Assembly (NCBI GenBank): GCA_036186865.1 | Contig: AP025074.1 | Span: 7,170,075-7,234,074, forward strand | Length of the DNA stretch: 64,000 nt | Source of the DNA: Eustoma russellianum | Taxonomy: Eukaryota > Streptophyta > Magnoliopsida > Gentianales > Gentianaceae | Direction: 5' to 3' | In this document: positions 34,483-47,054 of the stretch, in pieces | Numbering within the stretch: the first letter of the stretch is position 1 | Layout: every line of letters begins with the position of its first letter | Made by a program: the position numbers and the translations under genes | Notes under the pieces: model-generated | What the model was told of the DNA's origin: nothing | Databases searched by the model: none | Seen by the model: only the letters and a program-made list of their open reading frames with translations

Positions 34483-37400
34483 TGTTGTGATATATTATGT
34501 TTGAGTGATTGCAAAATGTATATGTGTGCATATGTGTAATTGTTGTGCAAAATGTATATGTGTGCATATGTGTAATTGTTATGATGATTGCAAATAGATA
34601 TATCATGTTTGAATGATTGGAAGATGCATATGTGAGCATGTATGTGTAACGTTTAAATGTGAAATTGTTTTGGCAAGGCATGAACTTATGAACTTATGAG
34701 CTAAATGTGAAATTGCTTGAATGAATCAAGATTGAACAAGTTTGATTAAGATCATGAGATTGAACTTGGCCAATTCAATCACATATCTTAATCAAGACAT
34801 GTTCAAACTGATCTTAGATTATATATGCCAATACATGTTGTTCAAACTGATCTTAGAAGATATATATGCCAATACATGTTGATAATATGATCTAACCAAG
34901 CCTTGAAGTCACATGACTTACAATATAAGGCAAATTGTTCGGTTTAGTATTCTATTGCAGGTTTTGGTTCATATCTTGGGCAAATGAACTCCAAATTGAG
35001 TGATTCAAAAGCCCACATGATCCTTATTCAATTTAGAATCTAATTGGCTGAGGAAAGGCATGCTTGGCACGGGTTAAAACTGAATTGACCCGGTGGGAAG
35101 CTTATTGACCTATATAAGGGCTATTTTGGTAATTTCACCATTTGGACTTCTCATTCTTATTTGGTCTTCTTCCAACGGATTTATATGATCATATGACACA
35201 TTTATAAGTCATGTCACATCATGGCAAAGATGAATCTAGAGCAGCACCATGTCCAGGTTCATCCTAGGACAAAGTTCCTATTTTTGTGCTGAGGGGTATT
35301 CTGGTCTTTTCACTTGCCAATGGATCTTCCAACATGTTATATATTGCTTATATGATGTTTATATGTGTTTATGTCACATATGGTACGTGCCCTATATTTA
35401 TGGAAATGGGCAGCATGGTATCTCAAATGGAATTCTTATATTATGGTCATCACATCTATGGTTTTCTTGGAATTCTTGGCATTCTTCATATGGTATTCTA
35501 TGCTACATGTTGAAGACATAAATGACTATATTTTATATGGTTACACACGGATGTTGGCGCATATTTCATGTTCAAATGTTCAGATTTTGAACAAGTCAAG
35601 GCAAGTTCAAATAAATCCTATTTTGGTGCTGATTTTAGATGATTGTTCTTGGCTATTCTTGTGATGATTACAACGGCTATTTTGGTCAAAGATGGAGCAA
35701 TATTTTCGTATGGTATATGATCAAAATTTCAGGTTATAATGTGTGACAAAAAGCAAGTCCTACAATGTAGCAAAGTTGAATCAAAAATCTCTCAACCAAG
35801 CTGGTTACAAACGGCTATATGATTGAAGACCAAGTCAAGCTGAATTCTCTCTATCTTTTAGCTACATTCCAACGTCCACTTGTTATTCAAAGTTGGAGCA
35901 AAAATCTCTTAACCAAGAAAGGAGCAACGGCTATATTGGAGATCAATTCAAACTTGGCTGATTTATCTTTATCTTTGAACTATTATCCAATGCCTTGATT
36001 GTAGGCATTCCAAACGTTCATGTGACATTCAAATGGAGCCTTTTTCCACCTCATTCCAACGTTCATGTAGTATTCAAAATGAGGAGATAAAATTTGCTGC
36101 ATACATGGCAAGTTATTTACACATGGATATTGCTGATTAAGAGCTGATTTTAAGTGGTCAAATGAAGCTATTTTACATCTCATTCCAACGGCTACAATGG
36201 GATAAATATTCAGGTTGGAAGACTATTTCAAAGCATTCAAAAATTCAGATTTATCTTGAAAGTCAAATGCTGAATTTTGGTAGCTAAAAAGGTGCTGAAT
36301 TTTCTCCTTATCTTCAACCATTCCAACGTCCATTTTGAGGAGCCTATAGGCTGTCCTCTTGGCTATAAATAGCTCCAAGGATGAAGAAGAGATACACACC
36401 AACGAAAGCAAAGAAAGCAAGCAAGACAAATCAGCTCTTTGTCTTCATTCTTTTCTTCTTCTCTTCTCTATTGAAGAACACATTTGTAGCAAGCTTTATG
36501 ATTGTATAGTTCTTCATTTCTTGTCATTTCAACACCTTTCAAACTACATATTGTAAGGGAGAAGCTGGTGTATAAAGCTTACTCCTTAGAGGTGAGCAAA
36601 AGGTGCAAAGGTGCAAAGGTGAAACATACTAGTGCTGATTTTCAGTTTTGGTGCAGCCTCTTGAAGAAGTTGGTGAAAAGCTTCTTCCTTTGGCTTTGTA
36701 AGGTGATATTGGTGTTTGGTGATTAGTGAAATCCAAGAGAAGGTGTCTCTTGGGACTGGAGTAGGTCACATTGACCGAACCAGGATAATTCCTTGTGTTC
36801 TTTACTTATTTCCTGCACTTACTGTTTTCTGCCTGAAAATTACTCTAACTTGGCACGTATAATTGAACAAGCAAACAGTCTTAGAATTGCATGAATTTTG
36901 GATATATTATACTTCAATGTGTTAGCTTTCAGTAGCCGCAAGAATCACTAAATTCTAAGGTGTTTAGCATATTCAAATCATCTTCACAAAATTGTTGCTA
37001 CATTCTGTGAACAGTTCTGACCAGTGTGCAAACTTGTGCAATTTGAATAGGCTATCCTTCGAATCTTGGAGTGAGCCTTATATCAAATTAAACTAGACAT
37101 CTTGAGGTTTAATTTGACATAAGATTCATCAAAATAGCACGGGTAGATTTTGAGATATTGTTGTTTGAAGTTAAGCTAACATTCTGCCTGAAACTGCCAG
37201 AATTGCACACTTTACTTCTCTTGCTTATTTGAACGTGCTAACTTGCTTGGAATTGATTGAAATTTTTATGACATACTATAAACATTCTAAACTTGATCTC
37301 TGCCAAGTTTGAGAGCTTGCACAGGTGTATAAGTGGTTCAACCAAAACGTTCAAAGTAGTGAACTGTTTCTGGAATTTTCAGAATCTGAGGCTAAAGAGG

Positions 37401-37498
37401 CAAAGGGGTCTTCAAACAAGTTTTTGGAGGTAATTACAGTGTAATTTCCGCTAATCCACTATTCACCCCCCCTCTAGTGGTGCTATACAGGTCCAACA
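34483..37498 (+). repeat. Copia-B 3' LTR
   Basis: Same sequence as 27482-30498 at a constant offset of 7001 up to a 1-nt C-run difference near its end. Ends GGTCCAACA, then the CCGAG duplication. Confidence 0.95.
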
Positions 37499-37503
37499 CC
37501 GAG

Positions 37504-39290
37504 AACCCCTTATATGCATTATGTGGTGTGCATTTTTGATATGTTCTAGTGTTAGTGTGCATTGTGCGTGATCTAGATGTATGGAATGAATGTCGTGTAT
37601 GCATCACTGGTTTCTTCTCATATCTATACGGCACATAATTATATTCTGTACGATATGAAGAAGAGATATGACAAGATGAGGGGAGAGGGGGTCTTTGCGT
37701 CATCTTAGGCGCCATGTATACCTTAGGTGTGTCTACTTTCTTAGACAAAACGAATTTGGTTGGTTTAATTGATGCTTCGTTTGTCTCAATGTATCCTAAT
37801 CTGGCTTTATCACTATCAGGTTTTTGTGATAGAATAATGCGATCTAGCATGTTAGATCCCGTGTCAAATTGTTTCATCATTTTCTCTAAATCCGTATTCC
37901 TTCATTTCAAATTTGAAATCTCAGATTTCATTTCATTATTATGTGTGGTTAATGTTGAGATCTCTGATTTTAATGCATTGGTGATGCATGATGACTCTTC
38001 TTTTGAATCGTTTAATTGAGAAACAAGATTCGTGTTAGAAGATTCTAACTACTTCTTGTCTTCAATTAATCGCTTATTTTCTTTTGCGAGGATCTTAGTG
38101 AATATGTGCAATTCTAAATACTAACTGAAAAGATCATCATATGAAGGTTCAGAATCAGAGTAAGAATCAGAAGATACCTCGTTTGATGCTTTGGATACAA
38201 ACATACTTGTGCAATCTCCTCTTCTGTATCAGTCTCAGAGTCAGATGTGTCACTCCAAGTGGAGGCCTTGAGAGCTCTTCTCCTTTGTTTGGGTTCTGAG
38301 ACGAGTCTTATTTTGATCCGATCCTTGTCAAGGTGTTTGTTTGTTTGCTTGTCCTTGTTAGGACAGTCATAAGATAAATGTCCAAGTTTTCCGCATTCGT
38401 AGCATTTTACGTCCTTGTCATTTGTTTTATTTTTATTTCTTTTAGGGGAAGTAGCCTTAGGTTTGTTTTTAAATGACTTTCTCATGAATTTTCTCAAACC
38501 TTTAGCCAATAGTATTAAGTCATCAATGTCCGATTCGGAATCACTATCATGTACGTGATCGGAAGAAGTAGAGACGTATTAATTTGATTTAAAAGCAATA
38601 GTCTTACCTTGTTTCGACGTCGATTCCGATTTCCTTATAATGAGTCTGTTTTCATATACCTTTAGTGATCCAATTAGTTACTCCATTTTTATTGATTTGG
38701 TTTCTTTGCTTTCCTCTATAGCCGTCACTTTAGGGTCCCATTTGGATGGAAGGCTTCGTAGTACCTTTTGGACCTTTTCCTGCGTAGAGAAAGCTTTGCC
38801 AAGAGACTCAAGAGAATTATAAATGTTAGTCAAGCGTAGATCCATATCAACAATAGACTTATTTGGCAATAATTTAAAGGACTCAAGTGTGGACATAAGC
38901 ATATTAATCTTGGACTCCTTTACTTGGCTAGTCCCTTCGTGTTTCATCTCAAGAATTCTCCACATTTCTTGAGCACTAGAGCAATTAGACACATAGCTAG
39001 ATTCACTTTTACTTAGCCCGTCTAAAAGTAATTGCATGGCTCTAGCATTCATGCTTAGTCTCTTTTTGTCATCATAGTATATTCTTGTTTTGGCTTAACA
39101 ACCTCTAGTGTGACACCATCTATAGTAGATAATTTTGAAGGAAAAAATGGACCGTCTTATATGATGGACTATAGATCAATATCAATAGCCATAAGAAAAA
39201 GTTTCATTCTTAACTTCTATTGAATAAAGAACTCACCATCAAAAAGGAGAAGCCTTTGACTAGACATACCTTCTTGCTAGGTTTTGAAGC
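37504..39290 (-). pseudogene. Copia-A gag and gag-protease spacer
   Basis: Minus-strand order: N-terminal gag (about 39290-39060: 'FLMAIDIDLWSIIYDGPFFP'), UBN2-type capsid (38678-39052: 'MQLLLDGLSKSESSYVSNC', 'AQEMWRILEMKHEGTSQVKE', 'LPSKWDPKVTAIEES'), basic linker and knuckle CYECGKLGHLSYDC (38114-38509), and the SIRE-type spacer (37504-37880). Frames differ between pieces. It is the missing left half of the polyprotein whose pol lies at 7862-10662, and the best local reference for what Copia-B has lost. Confidence 0.88.
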
Positions 39291-39340
39291 TAGTGGTTGT
39301 CATCTCACTTAGATCGTTGAATCTTCTGGTTGTGAGTGTG

Positions 39341-39357
39341 CCTGCAGTCGGATACCA
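39341..39357 (-). other. Copia-A primer-binding site, degenerate
   Basis: On the minus strand TGGTATCCGACTGC, matching TGGTATC of the tRNA-Met site and then diverging. It lies a few bases from the LTR end at about 39360. Confidence 0.6.
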
Positions 39358-39359
39358 CT

Positions 39360-41581
39360 TTTAGGACCTGCAAGGCACCACTAGGAGGAGGGTTGAATAG
39401 TGGGTGCGAACAATTTGGTTTTTAAAATTCTTTTAATCCAAAAACCCAACTTCTGAAAACAGTTTCTGTTTTCAGGACCTGTTTTGCGACGTTTGAAAAA
39501 CTAAGTTACAGGCCTTCAAAAATTCTGAAATTTGGAGATATCTTAGTCTCAGATGTTTTGAGTATCTCCTAAAACTTTCAGATCAAAATTCAACCTTTAA
39601 CCCTTTTTAAAATTGTTTGCAATCAGATTGCGCAAATCTGCCAGAAACGGTAGTCTGATTTAAAAAAATTATTTCGATTAAACCGTGGCTTCAAATGTTC
39701 TAAAAATTTAATGACGAACCCCTTACTATTTTTATTTAATTGGGTTGAAACAGTTTTGAAAAGTTCCTTTGGGAAGTTAGTCAAATACGTTCAAAGTCTC
39801 AACCTTTGCAAGTCTGAAAATCAGACTGCATTAGTCTCAGAACTATTGATGTTTGAATGACTTATACTTATCCAAAAGGGTTGAAACTTACGCCAAATGA
39901 AAATTAAAACGTGTGTCTATGTTTCTTGAAAGTTTCGTAATTTTTAAAATTCGTTTGATATTTTTAAGATCGCAATGAAAATGATGCACTGTGCTGGAAA
40001 CTGAAAGTAAAATGCTGAAAAGTAAAGAACACAAGGAATTTTATACTGGTTCGGTTAAATCAACCTACTCCAGTCTTCGAGGACACTTTCCTCGGTTATT
40101 GCTAAACAAAATAACACCTTACCACACACGGTTGATGGAGTTATACACCAACTCCAACCCTTTACAAACCTTACAAACAATCACAATGATCACGAACACC
40201 ACCACCGAGTGGATGAAGGATTGATCACACCTTGATCAACCTTTTACAACAATATAGCGTGTATGGTTGTTTATATGAAGCCTATACAATATGTATGAAT
40301 ATGAATACAATAGGCTTTAAGAGAGAAGAAGAAAGAAGTGTAGAAGAAGGAGAGTATGAAACGTTTTTCACTCTTGGATTTGTAAGACTTGTCTTGTATT
40401 TGATTTGCTCTTCTTCTCTCCTTTTTATCAAGTGTGGCCATCCCCCTCTTGCCTTGTCTTCCCCTTGGAAATTATCTTTTAAGTCCTTGAAAGAATACCT
40501 TGTATAATTATGACATCTACTTGCTTACTTGGCAACACTCATTGGATGATCATCTTGGCCTTGCTTACTTGGCACTCATTGATTGGATGAGATTTGTCCA
40601 TCATTTGATGACTGTATAAATCTGAAAATTACACTTAAAACATGTGCCAGATTAGTTCTTAAAATATTGCCAAAAGTCACATTATGAATCCCATAAAATT
40701 TGCAAGACAAATTGATCCCCATCAAGCTTAAAAAATCGGCCAACTCATTCAACACATGCTGAAATTTTCAGCATGTGCACTATTCAAGACATATTCAAAA
40801 TATTGCCATTTTATCATCAAATCAATCCATTTAAATTAAAGAAGCAAATATATCACCATTAATCACAAGAAATCGGCCAAATCAATGTACATATGCTGAA
40901 ATTTTCAGCATGTGTCACATATGTGACATAGTTTGAAACATTACCTTGTGTAGCTCCCTCCTTTATGTCACCAGCCTTGTATACTTCATTCTTAGCCAAT
41001 CAAGATGCCAAATAAGCTCCACATATGCTCCATTAAGGCTGAGCTAGGCGTGTGACAAAGCTTGAACATGTGCTGAATTTTTATTTTTGCAAACTTTGAA
41101 AAATGTTGCACAATAATTATACACATATGGTATATTCTAATCAGTCCTAAATTGATTTTTCTAGAACACTTTAGAATGTATTGAATATGTAAAAAGTGTC
41201 TAAATACATGTTATATATCATGCAAAAAACGTTCCATGTGTCGTGTTCGTAGAAAACCGAATTTTCGACTTTTGTCGATTACGTGATTTTTCTCCGATTA
41301 AATTCCAACTTTTTGCACATGTTATATATATATATATTATGTCACACATAATATACATAGAATAACTTGAATATTAAGCTCTAAAGGCTGATGATTTTAT
41401 GGCTGCATATACCATGTAAGCCACGAAATTTGTGGCCATTTTTGAAGTATAGGGGCTGGCCATTTATATATGGCAAATATGTGACACGTTGACGAAGTTT
41501 TGGTTGTCACCCGATACGACAATTTTTGGTTTAGAACCTTGTAACGTATCGTAATAATTTTGTCATCACCATGACTTATAT
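39360..41581 (-). mobile_element. Copia-A right (5') LTR, part 1
   Basis: Starts, on the plus strand, with the complement of the U5 end ('ggacctgcaaggcaccactag', matching 'ctctagtggtgctatacaggtcc' in Copia-B), passes a block matching the Copia-B leader ('actggttcggttaaatcaacctactccagtc' near 40043), and reaches U3. Tekay-2 interrupts it at 41582. It contains two near-perfect palindromes. Open frames at 39991-40507 are LTR sequence. The LTR continues at 54440. Confidence 0.8.
40753..40911. repeat. Two palindromes around GCTGAAATTTTCAGC in Copia-A U3
   Basis: 40753-40777 is a 25-nt palindrome with 12-bp arms around a single T. 40893-40911 repeats the core with 9-bp arms. Each follows an 'aatcggccaa' box by about 20 nt, so the two belong to a diverged direct repeat of roughly 138 bp. 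Confidence 0.85.
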
Positions 41582-44500
41582 TGTTGTACCCATTGTCAAA
41601 CTACTATGTACCCCCGATGTATATGAAGTGGCTTAATAAAAAGTCCTATTTCCCAATTACAATTTTCTACATTCCAATTAGTTTCTTTCTTTTATATAGG
41701 TCCCTTAAGATAAATAATATTTTATAAGTAAATATCTAAATTATAAGTATGGATAATGCTTCATGATGAAATACACATTATGCCCTCCCAACATTTCGAA
41801 AAAAAAGGGGAAAGAAAAATCGGCTGAACCCTAAGAGGAGGATCTAGAAACATCCTCTTTTAATAATCTAACCAACTACCTAAAAGGGGTTTTCCATTAA
41901 CTAACCGTAAAAAGTTTCAAGGGCCATTAAGTAGCCAACCCTCACCATGATTATGTTCTAAGACAATTAAGAAACCATCTCCTTCATCCCCTTTTTACAT
42001 TCGACCGGCAGCCCCCCTTGAAGCCTCCATGGATTTTTCTTCAACCTTATCACAAGCAAGCTACTTTCCATCAACATTCCATCCAATAAATTACTCTCAA
42101 GGCAATATCCAAACACTTCAAGAGATTCAAGCATTCAAGAAACCTCTTGACCAAAAGTGTTCTTAGAAGTCCTCCAAGACCATCTCATTCAACTCTCAAG
42201 CTTCAAGCTAGGTAAGCAAGTCTTTTAAACATCTCCTTTAATCATAGATTATCAACTTGTGAAGCTCACTTTGTTCTCCATTTCTCCCAATAAACCTGTG
42301 GCCTTGCATGTGCCCCTAGGTGAAGAATCTTCAAGCTCCTTGGCGTAGGAGTCCTTCAAGTAAACTATTCCAACTCAAGTTCTATGTTGGTAAGAATTCT
42401 AGACCTCTATATGTGTATTCTAACTCCCCATGAAGCTTAAATTCGGATGTTCCCTAACCCCCATAAACCGTGAGTCTTAGGAAGCAAAGGAAGGTGATAT
42501 CTTCAAGCCCTCAAGGAAGTGGTGATAGTTGGTGGCTAGGTTGCAAAACTAAGCTATTTTGGTAAGAAAATCTACCTTGAATATAGTTCATTTACCTTTG
42601 GATTTGAGGATAATGCTAACCTCCATCTTTGACATCAAAACCGTGTACACCACGGTGAAGTAGGAGGAGATCTCAAGCTATTTGATCCACTCTAAGCTAA
42701 GAAGAATTTCGGACTCAACAAAAGGCAAGTATACTCTAGACTTTCATGATCTATTTAAGGAGTTAATGACTTGAATGGTTAGTCCTAATAAGGTATGATT
42801 TTAGATGACATGATAAGCATGAAATAGTAAAGTTGTGAACTTTGATGAAATATTAGTATGAAAGTTTACCCTTTGGCTTGTGTTACTTGATGGATATGTT
42901 AAGACCCCTCTTTTTAGCATGTAATATGTTACATAATTCTTATATTTGGGCTAAAATGGTAACATAACAAGGAATGGTACGAATCTTGCGTGTTGCGTGT
43001 CCCATGATGCCTGAAATAGCCAAAACGACAAGTCAAGTGGACTGTTTTCGGGCCTTTCAAAAAACAGCCTTAGAAGACATTTGAAGGTATCAATGGGTGT
43101 TAACATAAGGTACTATGGTCTATAGGGATGTTGGTCTAATCACCCTTGAGGAACTATGTTGAGAATAATGTTAAATCATGAGTCGTGGATGAGTATGTTT
43201 GTGTGTGTTAGTTTGGCCTTAATAGGGTCTAATAGGAAATGGATGGTGTTTATTTTTCCTTATGTAGGAGCATGTTTAGGACCTATTCTCATAATGATTT
43301 ATGGCTGGAAATTCGGATACCGTGTCCTAAGTGAAGTCTATGTGATCCAAGTTGTGCTCTAGGGGTTAAAAGCGAAATTAGTCATGGTGTCGGTATTTGT
43401 AGGTCCGTTTGGTTTCATCACCATGGGTATCCCTAAAAATGACCTTATAATCTAAGAATAAATGTTTTTGGCTATGTGATATTGCGGTTAATAAGTAGGA
43501 TTAAAGGATGAAGGGGTAAATAATGCGTGTGACAAGAGACAAGGAGTGGTTTAAGAAAAATTACAGAAACCGAACTGTTTTGGGTGTCATAACGATTGGC
43601 CTTGAAATGAACCTTGTGATTGTGCAAACAACCTCAAATTTTGTGTGCTGGTAGGACATTATGTATATTAAGTGTGTGGTGGTGGTAGATTGATAAAAAG
43701 ACTAGTTTTATAATCTTAAAGGAACCTTAAGGTGAACCTGTGCGAAACAGAATTCTGGGCGTACATGTTCTGGAAAAATAATTGTTTAACCATTTTAAAG
43801 GTCTTTGATTGCCTTGAAATTTTTATGGGAGTCAGCTAAAGCATTGGGTAAGATGTCTATGTAAAGAAATTGGCTAAAAGTATTCATTTAAGGGGTTAAC
43901 GACTGAAGAGAAGTCGGATGAAAGTTTCTGGAAATCCTGACAGAATGTTGGGTCATAATGTTTGGGCTTATCCTTAATTGTTTAGGCGTGAAGATGGTGT
44001 TCGGGCTTAAGAAAATTATTCCCCAGTATGTTAAATTTCTTTTCCAGGTGGCATATGTGAATAATTGATGGTTTAAGGGTCATGAAAACGGAATGGAACA
44101 GGTACTACACAGCAGAAAGTTTGGCTGTGACATGTTATGTTGGAACACGGATTTGAACCCCTTATGTTTATTGGATTGTTACGGAATTTTTATGGTTGAT
44201 AGCTAGGACCCTAATGTGCAATCTTGATTGCACTTCGAGTCAAGGAAAGTGAGTGCGATTTGCTGGAAAGTTATTTTCAGCCTATGGGATTATACCTATG
44301 TCATGTCCTAAGGGATTTTTAAGATGATTCATGTCATGACCCTCATTGCATTTCATCCCATGTATTATGCATGACCATGTGCATTACAAATCCGACTTTC
44401 CTCTAAGTTTCTCTTATGCAAGCAAGTTCTTTTCAAGTAAGCAAGTCTTCTTTACGCAAGTAAGTTATTTATAGTCCCATGATTTTCAAAATAAATGCTC

Positions 44501-45448
44501 TATGATTTCCTTGCCGGCTAAGCATGCTCATAACCCGAGCCAGACCCAGGGTTAATAGGTCTGATGACATGATATGTTCTGGACCCGTTCCAGACCCGGG
44601 GTTAATTGGTCTGATGATATGTTCTGGACCCGACCCAGGCCCGGGGTTAATCGGCCTGATGACACGTTCTGGACCTGTCCCAGACACGGGGTTAATTGGT
44701 CTCACGACATGTTATGGACCCGCTCAGATCTGGGGTTAATTGATCTGACACTGTTTTCTTTTATGCTTGCTTTATGGGACCAAATGATGATTTTGCCATG
44801 ACATGACATCATGCATTGCATCTTGCATATTTCATGTGCACTTTGCATGTTAGAACGGTTAAGTTCAGAAGTGATATGATAATACCAGAATAGTATTATT
44901 TGAGTTATGATTAGGTTATATCTTTTGCGGACCAAGGATTAAAGGCCAGGTATGAATTAATGTTGGTTCGTGTGGTTTTGCATTCAAGTTATGATTCTTT
45001 ATTTATTTCATGATAGTTTATTGTATGCTTGTTGAGTGATTTTATCACTCATACTTTTATTTTTTCCCCCAGAGCCCGAGAATGCTAATGTTGAGTGGAT
45101 CGATGATGAACCGAGAGTGCCATACCCATAATCAAGAAGCCGAGAGAAGACGATGCTTAAGGACTTTTGTGCTAACATGATATTTGTACTATGGACTATG
45201 TTTGGAACTTTTGGGATTTTGGTTTTACTTCGTTTTGTTAGACCGATATTTTGGACCTAATATTTTCGGCAAGCATGTTTATTTCGAAGTTTTTAATTCT
45301 GCCTCAATTTTGCTACTCTGTTAAATGTTAACATGGTAGTCCATGTCTTAGTTATGGATTTCTACATGTTATTCATGATGCTTTGTACTCTCCGTAGTGA
45401 AGTACGGCAGGCGCACCGTATATGGGCAGGCCGGTGCGGGGCGCTACA
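41582..45448 (+). repeat. Tekay-2 5' LTR (3,867 bp)
   Basis: Begins at the TATAT duplication and ends GCGCTACA 2 nt before the primer site. Contains the hairpin array 44541-44747. The 43156-43362 open frame is conserved in the 3' LTR (52114-52317) only because the LTRs are duplicates. Confidence 0.93.
44541..44747 (+). repeat. Covarying inverted-repeat array, Tekay-2 5' LTR
   Basis: Five units at 44-50 bp spacing: CAGACC/GGTCTG (44541), CAGACC/GGTCTG (44591), CAGGCC/GGCCTG (44636), CAGACA/GGTCTC (44681, one mismatch) and CAGATC/GATCTG (44725). Each loop is 11 nt, consensus CGGGGTTAATT. Spacers share 'gttctggaccc'. Confidence 0.93.
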
Positions 45449-45450
45449 GG

Positions 45451-45462
45451 TGGTATCAGAGC
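45451..45462 (+). other. Tekay-2 primer-binding site (initiator tRNA-Met)
   Basis: TGGTATCAGAGC, 2 nt after the LTR end. Confidence 0.93.
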
Positions 45463-45756
45463 CCAGGCTCTAGATTTTGGGCAGAACGTACAACTAAGTT
45501 ATGATCTTAGAAACCTAAGTTTGACCTTAGATTTATGTCATGATTTTAGATGAGTGATGGCCTTTGACTAGGACAACGTAGACCGGATTTAGGATTTAAT
45601 TCAAAAATTAATCCTGACCCACAGAATCTAGATCTCTATACTAAGATATGTCTTTCCCCTTGCTCATTTGAATTTCTTCTGGGAATTTTGATTTTTAGCC
45701 AAAATATTCTGGTTTTATCCCAACATTTGTATAAATTTTGACCCTCCGCAGAGCAG

Positions 45757-46972
45757 ATGGCCCGACCTCGTGGCATACCTCCTAGGGCTCGACCAGATGC
45801 ACAAGAGCAAGTCCCTCCTCAGGCACAAGGCCCTGTTCCTCCTCCACCGGCTCAAGTCCCTCTGCCTCCACCACAGGATCATAATCCTCCTGTTCAGAAT
45901 AATCCACCTCCACCACCGCAAGCACCTATTCCTCCGGTGATTCCTGATTGTTAACGCCTTTCAGGCCTTTTGCCAGGTGGTCACATAGATAGGTCAAGGC
46001 CTAATCCATCAGAATGCTCTACCCCAGCCACGTGAGCTAGTGAGAGATGCTCAGTATTATTTCGAGAAGCTAAAAAGGGCTAATGTACCATAGTTCGAGG
46101 GGAATCCAGATACGGACATAGCTGAGAAGTGGTTAGATGAAGTCAAGAACTATTTTGAGCTAATCCAAACCCCTGATGAGATGAAAGCTCAAGCCGTGAG
46201 GCCCTTCCTGTTAAGTGAAGTGAATCAATGGTGGAAGACTAACCTGCACCCTTTGCCAAAACCAATTGCCTGGGAAAGATTCCTGCAAGAATTTCACAAG
46301 TTCTACATTCCTCCGTCGGTGAAGTTGCAGAAGAGGCATGAGTTTGAATCCTTAAAGCAAGAGCCCGGTATGACCATTGTAGATTATGCCAATAAGTTCA
46401 TTGCATTGGGAAGATTTCAGCCCTCTACTATGAATGATGAAGAGACAAAAATGTTGAAATTTGAAAGAGGGTTGAACCCAAGGATTAGAACATGGTTGGT
46501 AAATGCAAATCCTGCAAATTTTGGAGCCCTTTTGGATGCTTGTTATAGGATCGAGCGAGATATCATTCGCCGAGACGATGTGGGACAGAAAAAGGAAAGG
46601 CAAGCGACTGTAAACGAGAAGTTTAGAAAGGTTGCCAAGAAGAACTTCAGAGGATCTGTTCGTCAAGAGAGATCACAGGGACAGAATCAACGACGCCAGC
46701 AGCATCGAGCTAATCAGCAAAAGAATCAAGCTCCACCCCAGCAGCCAGCTATACCAGTGTGCCCTCGGTGCCAGAAGAGACATATGGGCGAGTGTCGATG
46801 GAAGACTAGATAGTGTTTTAGATGCAGTGAGGATGGCCACCTGATTAGAGATTTCCCAGACAGAGGAGCCTAGTAGCAGCAGCAACAGCCAAGGAATCAA
46901 CGACTGGTGCAAATTCAAGGGTGCACGTTATGACGGATGCAGATGTTGAGGAGACGCCAGACATAGTGACTG
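45757..46972 (+). pseudogene. Tekay-2 gag
   Basis: Starts MARPRGIPPRARPDA with a Pro-rich N-terminus, hits a stop at 45952, and continues with 'AQYYFEKLKRANV', 'DIAEKWLDEVKNYFELIQTP' and a long open stretch (46181-46813) covering the capsid ('PIAWERFLQEFHKFYIPPSV', 'VDYANKFIALGRFQP'). Knuckles follow: CPRCQKRHMGEC, then after a TAG a damaged CFRCSEDGHLIRDF with the last Cys replaced by Phe. It ends ...ATA GTG ACT G at 46972, where the first intron-like segment begins. Confidence 0.9.
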
Positions 46973-47054
46973 GTATGGTTTGAAGTTTTATGCCTTAAAT
47001 ATGTTTTGATTATGCATGTCTATATTGTTACTTAGTTAAATATACATGATTCAG
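46973..47054 (+). other. Apparent spliceosomal intron between gag and protease, Tekay-2 (82 nt)
   Basis: Starts GTATGGTTTG, ends ACATGATTCAG, T-rich. Removing it joins GTG ACT G to GA GCT ATC TTA and gives VTGAILVC, the same junction and phase as in Tekay-1. Retained, the frame meets TGA after 'VTGMV'. The last bases (GATTCAG) and length (82 versus 81) are conserved while the middle has diverged. Confidence 0.78.

Larger units (their letters stand above)
27482..37498 (+). mobile_element. Copia-B: young SIRE-like copia element lacking the Gag capsid region
   Basis: A 10,017-bp element with target duplication CCGAG at 27477-27481 and 37499-37503. LTRs of 3,017 and 3,016 bp start TGTTGTGATA and end GGTCCAACA. 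In the parts compared they differ by one T/C substitution (about 30436 versus 37437) and one C in a homopolymer; every LTR open frame translates identically in both. It has a tRNA-Met primer site, one long pol frame with protease, integrase, RT and RNase H, and a polypurine tract. The gag capsid region is absent, so it is probably non-autonomous for particle formation although recently mobile. Confidence 0.95.

Noticed and set aside
43156..43362. Frame conserved with 52114-52317
   Set aside because: Conservation follows from LTR duplication; there is no start context or domain.
44541..44747. CRISPR-like array
   Set aside because: Regular spacing, but the window is a plant genome, units are near-identical throughout, spacers are not unique, and the array sits in an LTR.
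45700..45756. Possible 5' UTR intron before Tekay-2 gag, ending CCTCCGCAG
   Set aside because: Only an acceptor-like sequence; no donor or comparison supports it.
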